NCBI RefSeq assembly: GCF_000149955.1
Contig: NC_030987.1
Span: forward strand, 2,509,236 to 2,573,235
DNA: 64,000 nt
Direction of reading: 5' to 3'
Source: Fusarium oxysporum f. sp. lycopersici 4287
Taxonomy: Eukaryota; Ascomycota; Sordariomycetes; Hypocreales; Nectriaceae
Each line of letters begins with the position of its first letter. Position 1 is the stretch's first letter. This document shows positions 45,357 through 56,264 of the stretch, piece after piece. Below the pieces are notes generated by a model. That model searched no databases. It worked only from the letters and a program-made list of their open reading frames with translations, and had not been told where the DNA came from. The translations under genes and the position numbers were made by a program.

Positions 45357-46616
45357 TTAGGAACTTGACTTTCCTTCTTCGTGGTGGACGTATTCCCAGT
45401 CTTCAGATTGAGCTGGAGAATCTGAGGACTTCGCAGCATTTTCCTCGAATGCTTGTCCTACTGACACCCGTCCTGTGGGGCTGGAAGCAGGCTTGGTGTT
45501 GAAAGTTCGTTGATCTTGACGAGTCACAACGGGTGCATTTAGCCGTCTAGTTAAAGCATCAAAAGCTTCTTGGCGGCTGACGTTGTTTGCGCCGTTTGTG
45601 GTAGAATCTGTATAGGACGGCGGCGCGTTTCCTGCCGGGGGATTGCGTGAAAGGTGAGGAACTGTTGTTTGAGGACCCTGCTGACCAGCTTCAGAGGCGG
45701 GCTGTGGAGTAGTTGTCATTGGGTGGGTGTAATCGCTTCTGGGAGCGAGGAGAAGAAAGGCAGGAGTTGGGGTATGCCTTTCAGGAGCAGTCTTCATGGC
45801 GCGCTTCTCGCGTTCATAGGGACTCTCCCGGGTTGTCTCCAGGTAAGGGGAAGTCTGGCGAAGAGCAGCTGTCTGAGTCAGCTTCTCAAGAGCAGGGCTA
45901 CTAACAACAGGGGTCATAGGGGGCACAGGGGACCATAGAGCTGCCGTTTGAGTATCTATCGCTTGGACAGAGCTTGGAGGAGCAGAGGCTGGAAGTTCTT
46001 GAGGCACCGAACTCTCATCCTTGGTTTTCTGCTCGGGTGAAAGTTCAAGGTGTATCAGAGCACGTATGTATTGTGCTTGCGCCTTCGCAATATGGTACAA
46101 TGGGCATAGGCCGCCAACAGTACCGAGCGTGAATAGTAGAAGGCGGATGGCGACAATGATTGAGCTCAAGACGTAGGGCTTTGCCCATTCAAAATCCGCC
46201 AAATATGCTCGGTAAGCCAGAACCCAAACCAGTGTGCAGGCAGTGTGGGCGTAGCGGAGCTGAAGGAGGTACATCCAGCTCGAAAAGATGACGGCACGAG
46301 TTCGGTTTCTTTCACTGCGCTGAATCCATTCCAGCGGCTTGAACTTGGTGGTAGAATCGCCAGACCCCTGGTTCTTGGCATCGTCGTTCGACTTCGGGTT
46401 GAGCTGCTTTCTGACCATGAAGTAGTTGAGAAGAATGAACGAGAGGGCGAGCAAGGACTCCTCGGAGGTTAACAAGTCGGGGGTCACCGCCCTAACGGCC
46501 CCAAGACCTTCCACTTTCTTCAGCAGATTTGTGCATGGCACACCCTTTTCTAAGAAAAAGCTATTGACAACACCGTCGTCACCATAGCTCTTCCAGCACA
46601 GCTTGAAGCCCTTCAT
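45357..46616 (-). CDS. Membrane protein of unknown function, 419 aa
   Basis: A single exon starting MKGFKLCWKSYGDDG. Hydrophobic segments lie at about residues 52-70 (LLALSFILLNYFMV), 108-135 (VIFSSWMYLLQLRY and CTLVWVLAYRAYL) and 148-175 (VLSSIIVAIRLLLFTLGTVGGL). From about residue 190 the chain is soluble and disordered, rich in Pro, Ser and Thr, ending EDWEYVHHEE. The family was not recognised. The plan (membrane helices first, long disordered tail) resembles the 20917-22476 protein but no shared motif was seen. Its stop is 168 bp from the tRNA-Thr gene, which is transcribed in the same direction. Confidence 0.72.
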   Translation of the reverse strand: MKGFKLCWKSYGDDGVVNSFFLEKGVPCTNLLKKVEGLGAVRAVTPDLLTSEESLLALSFILLNYFMVRKQLNPKSNDDAKNQGSGDSTTKFKPLEWIQRSERNRTRAVIFSSWMYLLQLRYAHTACTLVWVLAYRAYLADFEWAKPYVLSSIIVAIRLLLFTLGTVGGLCPLYHIAKAQAQYIRALIHLELSPEQKTKDESSVPQELPASAPPSSVQAIDTQTAALWSPVPPMTPVVSSPALEKLTQTAALRQTSPYLETTRESPYEREKRAMKTAPERHTPTPAFLLLAPRSDYTHPMTTTPQPASEAGQQGPQTTVPHLSRNPPAGNAPPSYTDSTTNGANNVSRQEAFDALTRRLNAPVVTRQDQRTFNTKPASSPTGRVSVGQAFEENAAKSSDSPAQSEDWEYVHHEEGKSSS

Positions 46617-47505
46617 TTCGTTTAGGTTAATGTTGAGATCAAAGATGAGAAAAGATGTGGTTTCCTCTGGGACTGGAGGGAGAGAAAATGTTCTTGAAGA
46701 ATAAAAGAGGTAGAAGTGAATAAAAGTCGAAGGTGGGATGCAGTAGCCCTTAAATAAAGAGGAACATCTTGTTAAGCTTTTCGTTCATGTAACTTTAAAT
46801 ATCTCCCACACAAAGGTTCATTTCAATAAGCCACGATATTGCTGTTTATTGAGGCTTTCCGAAGCTACTTGCCTTTACATGAAAGCTAGCTCCGTGAGAT
46901 GCACGCAGTTCAGTTCAAAGTTAACATAAAATTATGGACTGACAGTTCCTCAAGGACCACAAGTACACTCAGTCACAGAAGTAATTTAACTTATAGTGCA
47001 TCGTCATCGAAGTTTGATCGAAGTTGACCAACTCCAGATGAGGAATACATTATATAAACTAATTCAAAATGTGCAAAGAAGCTTCGTGAACTTTGTACAG
47101 GTCTTGGGTTTTCAAAGACTTTGAGGAAAGTAGATGGAGTCTCATCACGAGATTATGCAAAATCAAAAAAGGTTTGCTAGCCTCATGCATGAGACGTTTT
47201 TCACCAGACTAACTCTAGCATGGTCTCATCATGAAATTATCAAAACAAAATAGAGTTAACATCTTTTACAAACCGTGTGATTTGGAAGTTTCTTTGACCA
47301 CAAAGTGAGATGTTTGAGTAGCCAGGATTCATTGCAAGCTAAAAGTGCTATATAGATACAGTTATGCAATCAAAAACTTATCACGAATAGTTAGTTATCA
47401 AAGGAAGCATGACTCATAACAAAGTCATTGTGGAAGCCTGACAGAATATACCACATGGGATCAAGTAGTTTAATAAGTCTGAGCAACGTTATCAGCTCAC
47501 TACGC
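46617..47505. other. Intergenic, AT-rich
   Basis: Promoter side of the 45357-46616 gene and 3' flank of the Zn2Cys6 gene. The 46750-47480 part is AT-rich and contains two similar stretches (TCTCATCACGAGATTAT near 47141 and TCTCATCATGAAATTAT near 47224). They may be a short degenerate repeat. No coding sequence was recognised. Confidence 0.5.
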
Positions 47506-50359
47506 TCACATGCCACCCCAACTACCGGCACCCGCTCCCATTTGATCCATCGCTGGCCTATTCAAAGTCCTTAAAGTCTCATCCCAGTTCTGCCAATCAA
47601 TATCATCAACTTCGCCAGGATCCATGCTTAGGTCGAGACCAGGATTGGGCCCGGCTCTGTTTTGGAAAAGCTCACCGATATCACCGAGAGCACCTGGATC
47701 TTGCGTGTGCTGAAACATATCTGAACCTGGCCATGGTGATAGGCGAGTACCTCCAAGTGCTTGAGGATCGTTGTCGTTCCTATGTGTAGATGCAGTCCCC
47801 GATATGGCGGGCGATGCAATGCTTGAGAGACTTCCAAGGCTACTATCACCTGGGAAAAGACCACCCATGTTCTGCGCTCCAGAATCACCCCCTTCGTAGT
47901 ACATAGCAATATTTGGATTGCCAGAGTGAATATTTTGCCAGGTGTTGGGGTCAAATACACTCATTTGGTCGAGTGGCTGTTGGGGCTGTTGTCGGGTTTG
48001 CGAAAGGGACGCAGGTTGATCTGCGCTGGGTAAAATGCTCTGGTACTCGACATCATCGGAGAAGTCTCCCGGTCGAAATATCTTTCGCCATCGGACTCGG
48101 AGTTCTGACATGCGGGTCTCCATTCCGGGCGCAGGGCCAATACGTTCCAGTACAGGTTTGATTCTCTCCTCACGATCGAGACGTCTCGCTGCCTCAGGAT
48201 CAGCGCGTAACCGAACAAGCTCTGATTCACGATGCCGTTTAGCCTTTGTAAAAAGCCTTTTAATAGGCATCCATGCAGCCGTATGATTTGTGTTATTGCT
48301 GCCATCGATTGGGTGATCATATTCGAGAATTTGGGCAGCTTCCCATGCTCGCTCCGAGGTGACACCCCAAGGCCGTTTCGAGAGTTCCAGCAGCATGCAT
48401 GCGATCGCGTGCCATTGGCGGTAGGATTTGAACAGCCAACGCCATTGCCGGCAGCTGGGGTCAATATTGAGAATGTGACTGTACTCAACGATCTCAATAC
48501 AAGACTGCCACAACCGGCTTCGGATCGCGTATGATACCTCCGGGCCCGTCCCTGGGAAGAGCACGGGTTGATATATGATGAGGCCAACTTTTGCCATCAT
48601 GATTCTAGAAATGAGAGAAGCAACCCAGAAAATAGGATCATCTTCCCTGATAAGATGTTTCAGGAACTTATCCTCCATGCGTTCGTAGACTTCAACAAGC
48701 ATGTGCTCGCGCTCTTCGAGGCTTTTTTCGACCTCTTTGGGATCAACAGGACGCATTTGCGCTATGGCCGCGAATAAGCCCCGAGATAGGGCGGTGATCT
48801 CGTAACGTGAGAGGCAAATGGCGGAGTCAGTGCGGCCCTGACGTGGGGTTGGTGTTTCGGTAAACGATGGGTCAATATCGGCGTCGTTTATGTTGGATGG
48901 GAGTTGAGTGTCAAAGGTCTTGTCACCTATGATCAGGTCAGACCCCATCTCCTCAGCAGAACGGACGTCAAGAGACACAATGGCCCACCAAAGACGACGG
49001 CGCATCTCAACCTCAAACGGTGAGAGGCCAAGCTGTTGACCGTCGCGGTAGAGACCAAGGGCTTGAGCCATTCGGACACAAAGACTGGTAAGCGTCCAAG
49101 CGAATTTGCTATCATCGTGACATTTGACTACGGTGAGGTAGATAACAAATGCCTGCAGCATAGCCATGTTGGTGGTGTTGAGAAGATTAGACTTGGCTAG
49201 AGCTTGTTCAAGAGCGAAGCGAAATTGAGATATGAAGTGAGATTGAGACGCGCCGAGATTTGCTTCAACCTAGAATATGTGAGACGGCGTCCATAACTTG
49301 TGAAGTTGTGGGAGCGAAGGCTCACCTCTTGTGTCTCCATCGATGTAACAGCTGAATAATAAATGGCAAACACAAGCGCTTCATCTCCAGGGCGCAGATC
49401 ATGCTCTCCGCGCCTCACTTGAGTCATGAGTCTGCTCATGGTGGGGATGTGCAACACCTTGACAAGAGGTTCGATATTCTCGAGATAGATCTGCCAAAGG
49501 AAAGAGCCCTGTGCAGGCAATGGATGGAGGCCTGTAAGATCAACATCGGCAGAACTGTAGCCAAAAAGGAAGCTGTGGTGATCATGCTCAATACCCAAGT
49601 TTTGCGGAGGAGACTGCTCTGGAGTTGTATCCTCTTCAAACTCGGCTTCTTCTTCGTTCATAATCTCCATCTCGTTGCGGATTTCAGCGAGCTGTCCGTG
49701 TTAGGTGATGCTCAAGATTGTAAAGGAGATCGTACCTCATCGTTGAGCTTCACGAAGAAGCCACTATTAACGTATCGTGGCGTGGAGTCTCCATCATGGA
49801 GTACTAAACGGCCAAGCTGTTTGTTGATCTTTGAGAAATCGGTATTCTCAGACTCTCTTTTGACCTTCTCAGTGGCTGCTTGAACGACATCTTTTGCATT
49901 CTTGCTCTTCTCTGAAGCTAGTGGCGATTCTCCATTGCTCACTTCCATGTCATTCTCACTAGCTGTACCTTGGCCACTCATCTCATAGACAAGCCCCTCG
50001 AGCTTCCGCAGTCGACCCAAGAGATCCATTTCACGCTCACTCTGCCCAGTGGCAGGCCCTGTTGGCGCAAGCCGCGTATGACGTGGTGCGCGGCCTGGAG
50101 CAGGGTAGATGCAATCGCATTGAGCCCGCCGACAATTGCTGCAGGGCATCGTCTTGTCACATCGGACTCTGCGCCTCCGACAAGTAACGCAACTGCGTGG
50201 ATTAAGCAGAGGAGCGCCTGAAGTCATGAGGGCCACGGGTCGGTCATGGGGAATTGTTGCGTGGCCTGCTTGCCGCCCGGTAGTCGCGGGGTTAGTAGCC
50301 CGATGAAGGCTCCCAGGTGAGGCGCCAGAAGATGGCGTCTTGGGCGTGTTTGCAGCCAT
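47506..50359 (-). CDS. Zn2Cys6 transcription factor with Fungal_trans domain, 917 aa
   Basis: Three exons (50359-49736, 49691-49326, 49269-47506) with introns of 44 and 56 nt (GTACGA and GTGAGC donors), all phase 0. The binuclear zinc cluster lies at residues 57-83 with spacing C-x2-C-x6-C-x5-C-x2-C-x6-C (CVTCRRRRVRCDKTMPC...). A linker and short coiled coil (LLGRLRKLEGLVYEM) follow, then the fungal regulatory middle domain with its signature RRRLWWAIVSLDVRSAEEMG near residue 420. The C-terminus is Gln/Pro/Gly/Asp-rich, as in activation tails. It is a nuclear DNA-binding regulator, expected to bind CGG-type half sites. No target can be named, and the neighbouring genes give no obvious pathway. 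Confidence 0.88.
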
Positions 50360-51942
50360 CACCAATTTTTTTTGTTGAATCGATAATTATCTTCAGCCTT
50401 ATGACAAATAATTCAAGGCAGAGGCTCAATCATTAAATACTGGATCATGGAATGATCTGCAGACACAAGGCCTGATTAAAAGACGAAACATCCTGGCCTT
50501 AGGTCAGCACTAACAACACTCTGTTGCAACTTATTACAGGGTCTGAGGCCCTGATCAGCTCGTTCGCCACGCCGCTAAGCGAATCCTTCAAGATGGATGG
50601 TGACATAAATAAGATGGGCGGTTGACATGGAATTACGATTTGTCTCGGCTTGTTGCGTGTGACTTGTGTCAGATCTGACATAGTGGTCCTAGCGTGAATC
50701 CATGTTAATTACTAATAGTAGATGCGATCGAAGAACCTGACCGAGCTTATTAGCACCTCATACCTTGTAAATATCTTCTCATGATCCAAGCTTGAGTCTT
50801 CGGTGATAACTCGCTATGGCCGAACGCTTTGCCACTCATCTCGTATGTTTTTGCTTTCCTTGTCTCTTCCTCGATGGAGGGGATTATTAATGTACCTAGG
50901 TGGGATGGAGATATTTGCATTGCAATTACCCTGCTACAAGTTTCATGTCTTTGTCAACAGGTATGGATGTATGCCGTAAGAATGGTCCTCCTCTTTCCCA
51001 AAAACAACGCTCGATTTTTACTTCTTCCATATCTTTTGCTGAGAAGATAAGACTTAGCCAGACGCAACTTAATAAATAATTACACAGCCAACGATGATCC
51101 ATGGAAGACCTCCAACATGTCTGATCCATTGTCCATAGCTGGCAGTGCTTTCTGAGCAGGACAAACAAGGGGACAATTACTTTCTCTCACTTCTTTGTGC
51201 CTGCTCAAATGAAAGAAAGTCCCAATGAGAACGGAAAATTCAGAAGTTAGCGCGGTCAGACAGCCTTCAGTACGCTCTCTTCAGCTTCTTCGATTTCTAA
51301 CATTTGAAGCTCTTGAGATAAGGCACACTTACTGCATCTATCAAAGGCTTAAACCCAAAAAGGTGGCCATCAAAACACACCAGATACGGGTCCAGGAACT
51401 CTATTTTCCTTTGGGAACCCTCTTATGAGATTTGTATGGAAGCGGAAGCCGACCAAAGCCCAGACTATCCGACTGGACACTCAAAAGAAGTCTAATACGA
51501 AACTCTTGATCATTATCATGAATGAGTTCTTGACTTGGTTGCAAGAGAATCACCGCGAAATACCATTGTCATATTTCCCTTTCAGGTATTAGTTACAATG
51601 AATGCGAGAGCTATATACTGCACAACAAGAGGAGAAACGCTAGATGGAGTGTATTCCGTAGAAAGTTCAACTTGGTAAGTCATGCCTCAAAACACAAGGT
51701 ACAACCCAGAATATCATCTAAAGTGATGAAAGGCTGCTGACCTGATTCTGTTGACAAGCTTCTATGGTCTGAGAGTTGGTTTTATTATGTGAGGTTTATC
51801 AAGATTTATGTGTCATCAGATAAAGTGTCTGGAACCTAGGAAGGAAATGATCAAACAGAGTACAGCAAATGTCCAGTTTGACCTCTTGATGAGGATCAAG
51901 AAGGAGTTCATATAAGTCTGGAGATATCCAATGCCAGAAAGT
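50360..51942. other. Intergenic, 1.6 kb
   Basis: Promoter region of the Zn2Cys6 gene and 3' flank of the RidA gene. Frames at 50829-51050 and 51225-51428 have no recognisable domain or splice pattern. Confidence 0.5.
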
Positions 51943-52557
51943 CTATTCCAACGCAATGATATCCATCTCCATGCTTGCACCAGCAGGGAGTCTCAGGGAT
52001 TCGCATGCACTTCTAGCAGGCTTGTGTGGAAAATACTCGGCATAAACCTCGTTCATTTCCTTCATGTCATCCATATTTTGAAAGTAAACCTAAAAAGCCA
52101 TCAGTGAAGGGCTTGGAAATATCAAATGTATAACGCACCGTTACCCTAACAGCCTTGTCAAGACTGGAACCTGCTGCTTCCAGAACAGCCTTTGCGTTCT
52201 GACACATCTTGTGCGTCTTCTCAGCAATGGTACCTTCTATGAGCCTAGCCTGTGAATTGGCGGGGATTTGGCCCGAGAGGAAGACCATGCCGTTGGCTTT
52301 GATGGCCTGAGTGTATGGCCCAATAGCTGACATTACTGATCAACAGTTGGTTAAAAGAGAGTGAGAGAATGATACGAACGAGCGACTGCCTTTGGAGAGA
52401 ATACGTGCTCCATAGCTGCGTAATATGGAATCGAGGCCGAGAATGTGCGACTATGAACGTAGTTGATAGTTCTTGGTTGTATGTTGATTTGAGGTATATG
52501 GGCTGCTGGCCGTAGGATGGACAAGACCGGAGCAATGCGACGGGTCGCCAACGTCAT
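51943..52557 (-). CDS. RidA/YjgF/Mmf1 family enamine-imine deaminase, mitochondrial form
   Basis: Three exons (52557-52380, 52326-52139, 52089-51943) give 170 aa. Introns are 53 nt (GTTCGT donor, non-consensus) and 49 nt (GTGCGT donor). After an Arg-rich presequence of about 45 aa (LATRRIAPVLSILRP) comes the RidA fold: KAVAPIGPYTQAIKANG, VFLSGQIPA, MCQNAKAVLEAAGSSL, VYFQNMDDMKEMNEVY and the C-terminal PARSACESLRLPAGASMEMD, which holds the conserved Arg that grips the substrate carboxylate. RidA proteins hydrolyse reactive enamines and imines released by PLP enzymes; yeast Mmf1 does this in mitochondria. It lies 242 bp downstream of a Zn2Cys6 gene on the same strand. Confidence 0.9.
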
Positions 52558-52799
52558 AATGACAATCAAAAATAAAGGTTATGCTTATTCTGCATAGGAA
52601 GTCGCCGTGTTAAATACTGTTCGAGAATAAGCCTCGGAATCCCGCTCCGTCCTATGCGTATCGATCTACGGAACAGTATTCCGGTATAAGTCGGGGCTAG
52701 GTCTAAGCACTCTTATGAGCCGTCACGCATTTCCGATGATATGGCCAAGTTATAGTATCTTGAAGCAGTGCATGATTAATATAACATCCAGAGCCTAAT

Positions 52800-55299
52800 T
52801 TAGATGTTTGTAGACATATCGTCCATATCCCACATCCACGCATTATCAAGCATAGCAGTGTCTAAGATATCGAAACCTTCTACATTTAGATCATCGATCA
52901 CTGAAAGGATTGTGTTAGGGTGCGCGGGATCTCCAACTCCGTTTCCATCTCGTATGTTTGACCACAATGGGTCAGGCGATATGCCTAACTGGCCCGGGTG
53001 GGTTATAGCATATTCGTCCAGACCAGGAACAAGGCTCACATTGAACATGTTCCCAGTGTCCTGATGCTGGCGACTGTTGTTCCCTCGTAGCTTAGTATGT
53101 AGTTCAAGGATTTGTACGAGATCAGACCGATAGGCTTGCGCAGGAGCTACGCGCCGTGATACAAACTCGCCAAGTAGGTTCATAACCTGTGGCAAGTCCC
53201 AAAGAAGCTCATTTGCTGGCCGGATGATGTCGATCAGGATCAAGGCAAATGCTGCTGAAAAGAGCGCATCGATATCATATGGCAAGAAGATATCTGGCCT
53301 CAAGTCAATAACAAACTGTTACAGAAAGACTGACGAACTCACCGCACATCATCTGTTGCTTCAAAATGGACATAATCATAAGAATTTGGACAGCAGACTC
53401 GATGCACATCTTCAGCATCGACTCAAATGGCGACGAAGAGTGGCGAGCATTGGGCACCGGAGCACCTAGCGCTAGAAGAGGCTTGAGAAGTGAGAAGAGA
53501 ACAGGCCTAACAGTCAAAATCACACACTGAGCCCTAATTAGTTCGGGTTCGAGTAGACTCAATAAGGAACACACCTGGTGGAGCAGAAGATGGAGCGTGG
53601 CAGACTCGCGAGAAATTGGTTGGCCTGGTTGCTGGACATCTAGCGGCAGATGTTGACGTAGGACAACGTAGGTTTCCGCAATACGAGAAAGAATTGACTT
53701 CACTTCAAGAAGGAAATTCCGCTGTTGATCGTGTACTCCATAGATGGCTGTGAACGTCCAGATGAGCTAACATTCACAAAACGTAGGCCACCAACTCACC
53801 ATCGAGGATCTTGCCGAGATGAGAAGAGAGGATCGCATGGATAGCGAATGCGTTCTGCGACTCATCTCCCGGCTTTATTTCTGGGAACGGAATTGAGATG
53901 TCGTCATCTCTCATAACAGATGGACTGCCCAGCATCGCTGCGCACTTCCTATCGATGCAGTATACTGTCCACCAGAGGCGTCTCTGGTACTCGAAGTTTG
54001 AAGACCTCAACGCTTCCGGAAACTTTTTGTTTAGAACTTTGGTGACAGAAATCCGCAGGGCTTGGCCAATCTTAGGACCAATTAGTTGGGCGAACACTGA
54101 CGGTGCACAAACTAACCGTGACATAGGCCTCCTGTAGGAGATCGGTTGCATGCATGAACAAAGCGGCCAAACAGAGAACCTCAATTGACAACAAAGGATC
54201 TTCGTAGAGCCTTCTGATATCTGGCATAGCTTCAATGGCAAGTGTGAAGTAGGCCATTCCGGAGGGGCCCATCTCAGAGTGTTCTCTGGACTGTATCGAC
54301 TTGCCGAACGCTAGCACAAGTAGCATCTGAATGTGCCATAGGCTCGCATCAGCTTCCAACCCTTTGTCGCGGTCATCGTAAAATCTCCTCATTCTTTGAA
54401 GAAATATGTCTGCATCGAATATGGAGTAAAGAGAACCGATGTGCACAATCACCGTGTTGGTCAAATATTCAGCATAAGAGAGCTTCGGCAAGGCGATGCT
54501 TGACAGATCGAGACCTATCGGCGGTAGTGTCCGGGTATAAGATATGTCCTGTCGTTCCATAGATACACTCCCAGGATCTGCAATTGGGGATGACTGTTGA
54601 AGAAGGTTGCGGACATTACGGCTGAAGCTGAGAGTTGAGCTGTGTCCAAGGTAGGCTGATACGGTGAGCATGTCGATCACTTTAAGGTATAAAAAATGAT
54701 ACTCACCCGCGTGTCCATAGCGATGGATCTTGATCTGTGGCCCGGAAGTGACCAGAGTATTCGTAAGGGAACTTGACTCCGACCTCTTTTTAAGAGTTAA
54801 TCAAGGAATGGAAACGTTCATTGTGTGATACGTACCGACGGCGTCCCAGTTTCGTTCAAGGGGCTGTCTGGAGGATTTCTTAATGAAGGACGTGCATTAA
54901 GCTGCACTGAACTCGATGAGAGGGCTTCGGTGTTTGAGTCTAGACCTTGCACGGAGCGTGATTGAGCCTCAAGTGACTCGATACGAGCGTGCAATTGGTC
55001 GAGGTAACTAAGTCCATCAGGCTTAGCAAAGGTTCATCTACTTAGACCAATCACATACTCTACAGATACTGCTACTTTCTTTTCTTTCTCTTCAAAGACG
55101 CAAGTTTCCTTACGTCTGATGCATCTTTCGCAAGGATGGCGCCCTGAACAGCGAGTCTTACTGTTGCGGCAGCCGATACAGCTACTCTGCGTCAATTTGA
55201 TTGACAGCGTATAGAAAAGCTATAAACTGACGCATTGGATATCTTTTCACGCTTGCGAGCTCGGGTTCGAGTCGATCGCACATTGATCTCATTGTCCAT
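52800..55299 (-). CDS. Zn2Cys6 transcription factor with Fungal_trans domain, eight exons, 717 aa
   Basis: Exons are 55299-55232, 55184-55059, 55007-54836, 54785-54707, 54655-54117, 54070-53800, 53747-53343 and 53293-52800. Introns are 46-52 nt and all phases agree. The zinc cluster at residues 25-51 (CIGCRNSKTRC, then C, C, C with x5, x2, x6 spacing) is followed by a dimerisation-type segment (DYLDQLHARIESLEAQ). The regulatory domain has YLGHSSTLSFSR, FDADIFLQRMRRFYDD, EAYVTIGQALR and YQRRLWWTVYCIDRKCAAMLG. The acceptors for exons 2, 7 and 8 were chosen to preserve frame and family spacing. It is a nuclear regulator in tandem upstream of the RidA gene and divergent from the dynamin-type gene, so the 965-bp region at 55300-56264 is probably a two-way promoter. 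Confidence 0.85.
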
Positions 55300-56264
55300 T
55301 TGTTCGAGTTTTGAAGAAGGTTAATTGCATGTCGGAGTGACGTTCCGGATGACGGGAATAAGATGGATGGATTGAATGTGGGGACGTTGTGACAGACCTA
55401 CTACCCGCTTCTAGGAACTGTTCATCCACTGGAGGCTCTATCGTTTCAGGCAGGTTACGTATCGAGACGAAGTCAATGAGCAAACCGCCGTAAGACAATA
55501 AAATTGTTTGATTGGAGCACACTGACCAAGATATGTCTAATTGCGGAGAAGGCTTCAACTGCCGCTCAGGGGAACACTGACGCGCTAACGCGTTATCTTT
55601 CGGTCGCCTGCAGCCCTGTCCCAGCCTCCTTTTTTATGTGCTTTTCCTGGCTGCATCTTATCCACTCCATGCAGCAATAACTGTTGTTAGGACAGGGGAT
55701 GATAATCGCAATACCAGCTTCTCAATAGAGACTGAACAGTATTAAAATTTTTGGATTCTTATAATAGACTCTGTTGGGTAGCTGTGAAAGAATTTTTATA
55801 CGTACTCAGAAATGCTACGTGCTTTCAATCGTTCTCAGAGCCGTGGCACTCTATCGTGAATTATCGGGGCAGCGTGTTGCCCCAGAGCAACGGCAGTGCC
55901 ACTAGAAAGAAGCAAGCACAGGAGCCCAGCCTGCCAACCGCCAATCTGCGAGCTGCGTCTGGTGAAACTTCAGCTCAACATCTCCTATTCTGTATATCCA
56001 CGTCTACGATACTTTATTTTTCGGTGAATCTCGCTGAATCTTTCCTTATTCAATTCTCTTTCACTTATAACTGCTTTTCGATACCCCCCGTTTTTCTTTC
56101 CAGCCAGTTTTGCGTGCTCACGGGCCAACCAGGCTCCAGCTTTGCAGCCTACTCTGTGAAGCAGAAAAACAATAGGCCAATTTCATGAGCTTTGAGGCAT
56201 CACTAATTCAATTTGTTTGCGGGGCGTTGTCACTGCCGCTGCCGCTGCCACTGCAGCAATAATA
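55300..56264. promoter_or_regulatory. Probable bidirectional promoter
   Basis: 965 bp between the starts of two divergently transcribed genes (a Zn2Cys6 factor and a dynamin-type GTPase). No specific site was identified. A frame at 55751-56188 has no recognisable features. Confidence 0.45.

Noticed and set aside
56217..56264. Upstream extension of the dynamin-type protein through an Ala-rich segment
   Set aside because: It requires a non-ATG start. The ATG at 56265 is the first one in frame and gives a normal N-terminus.
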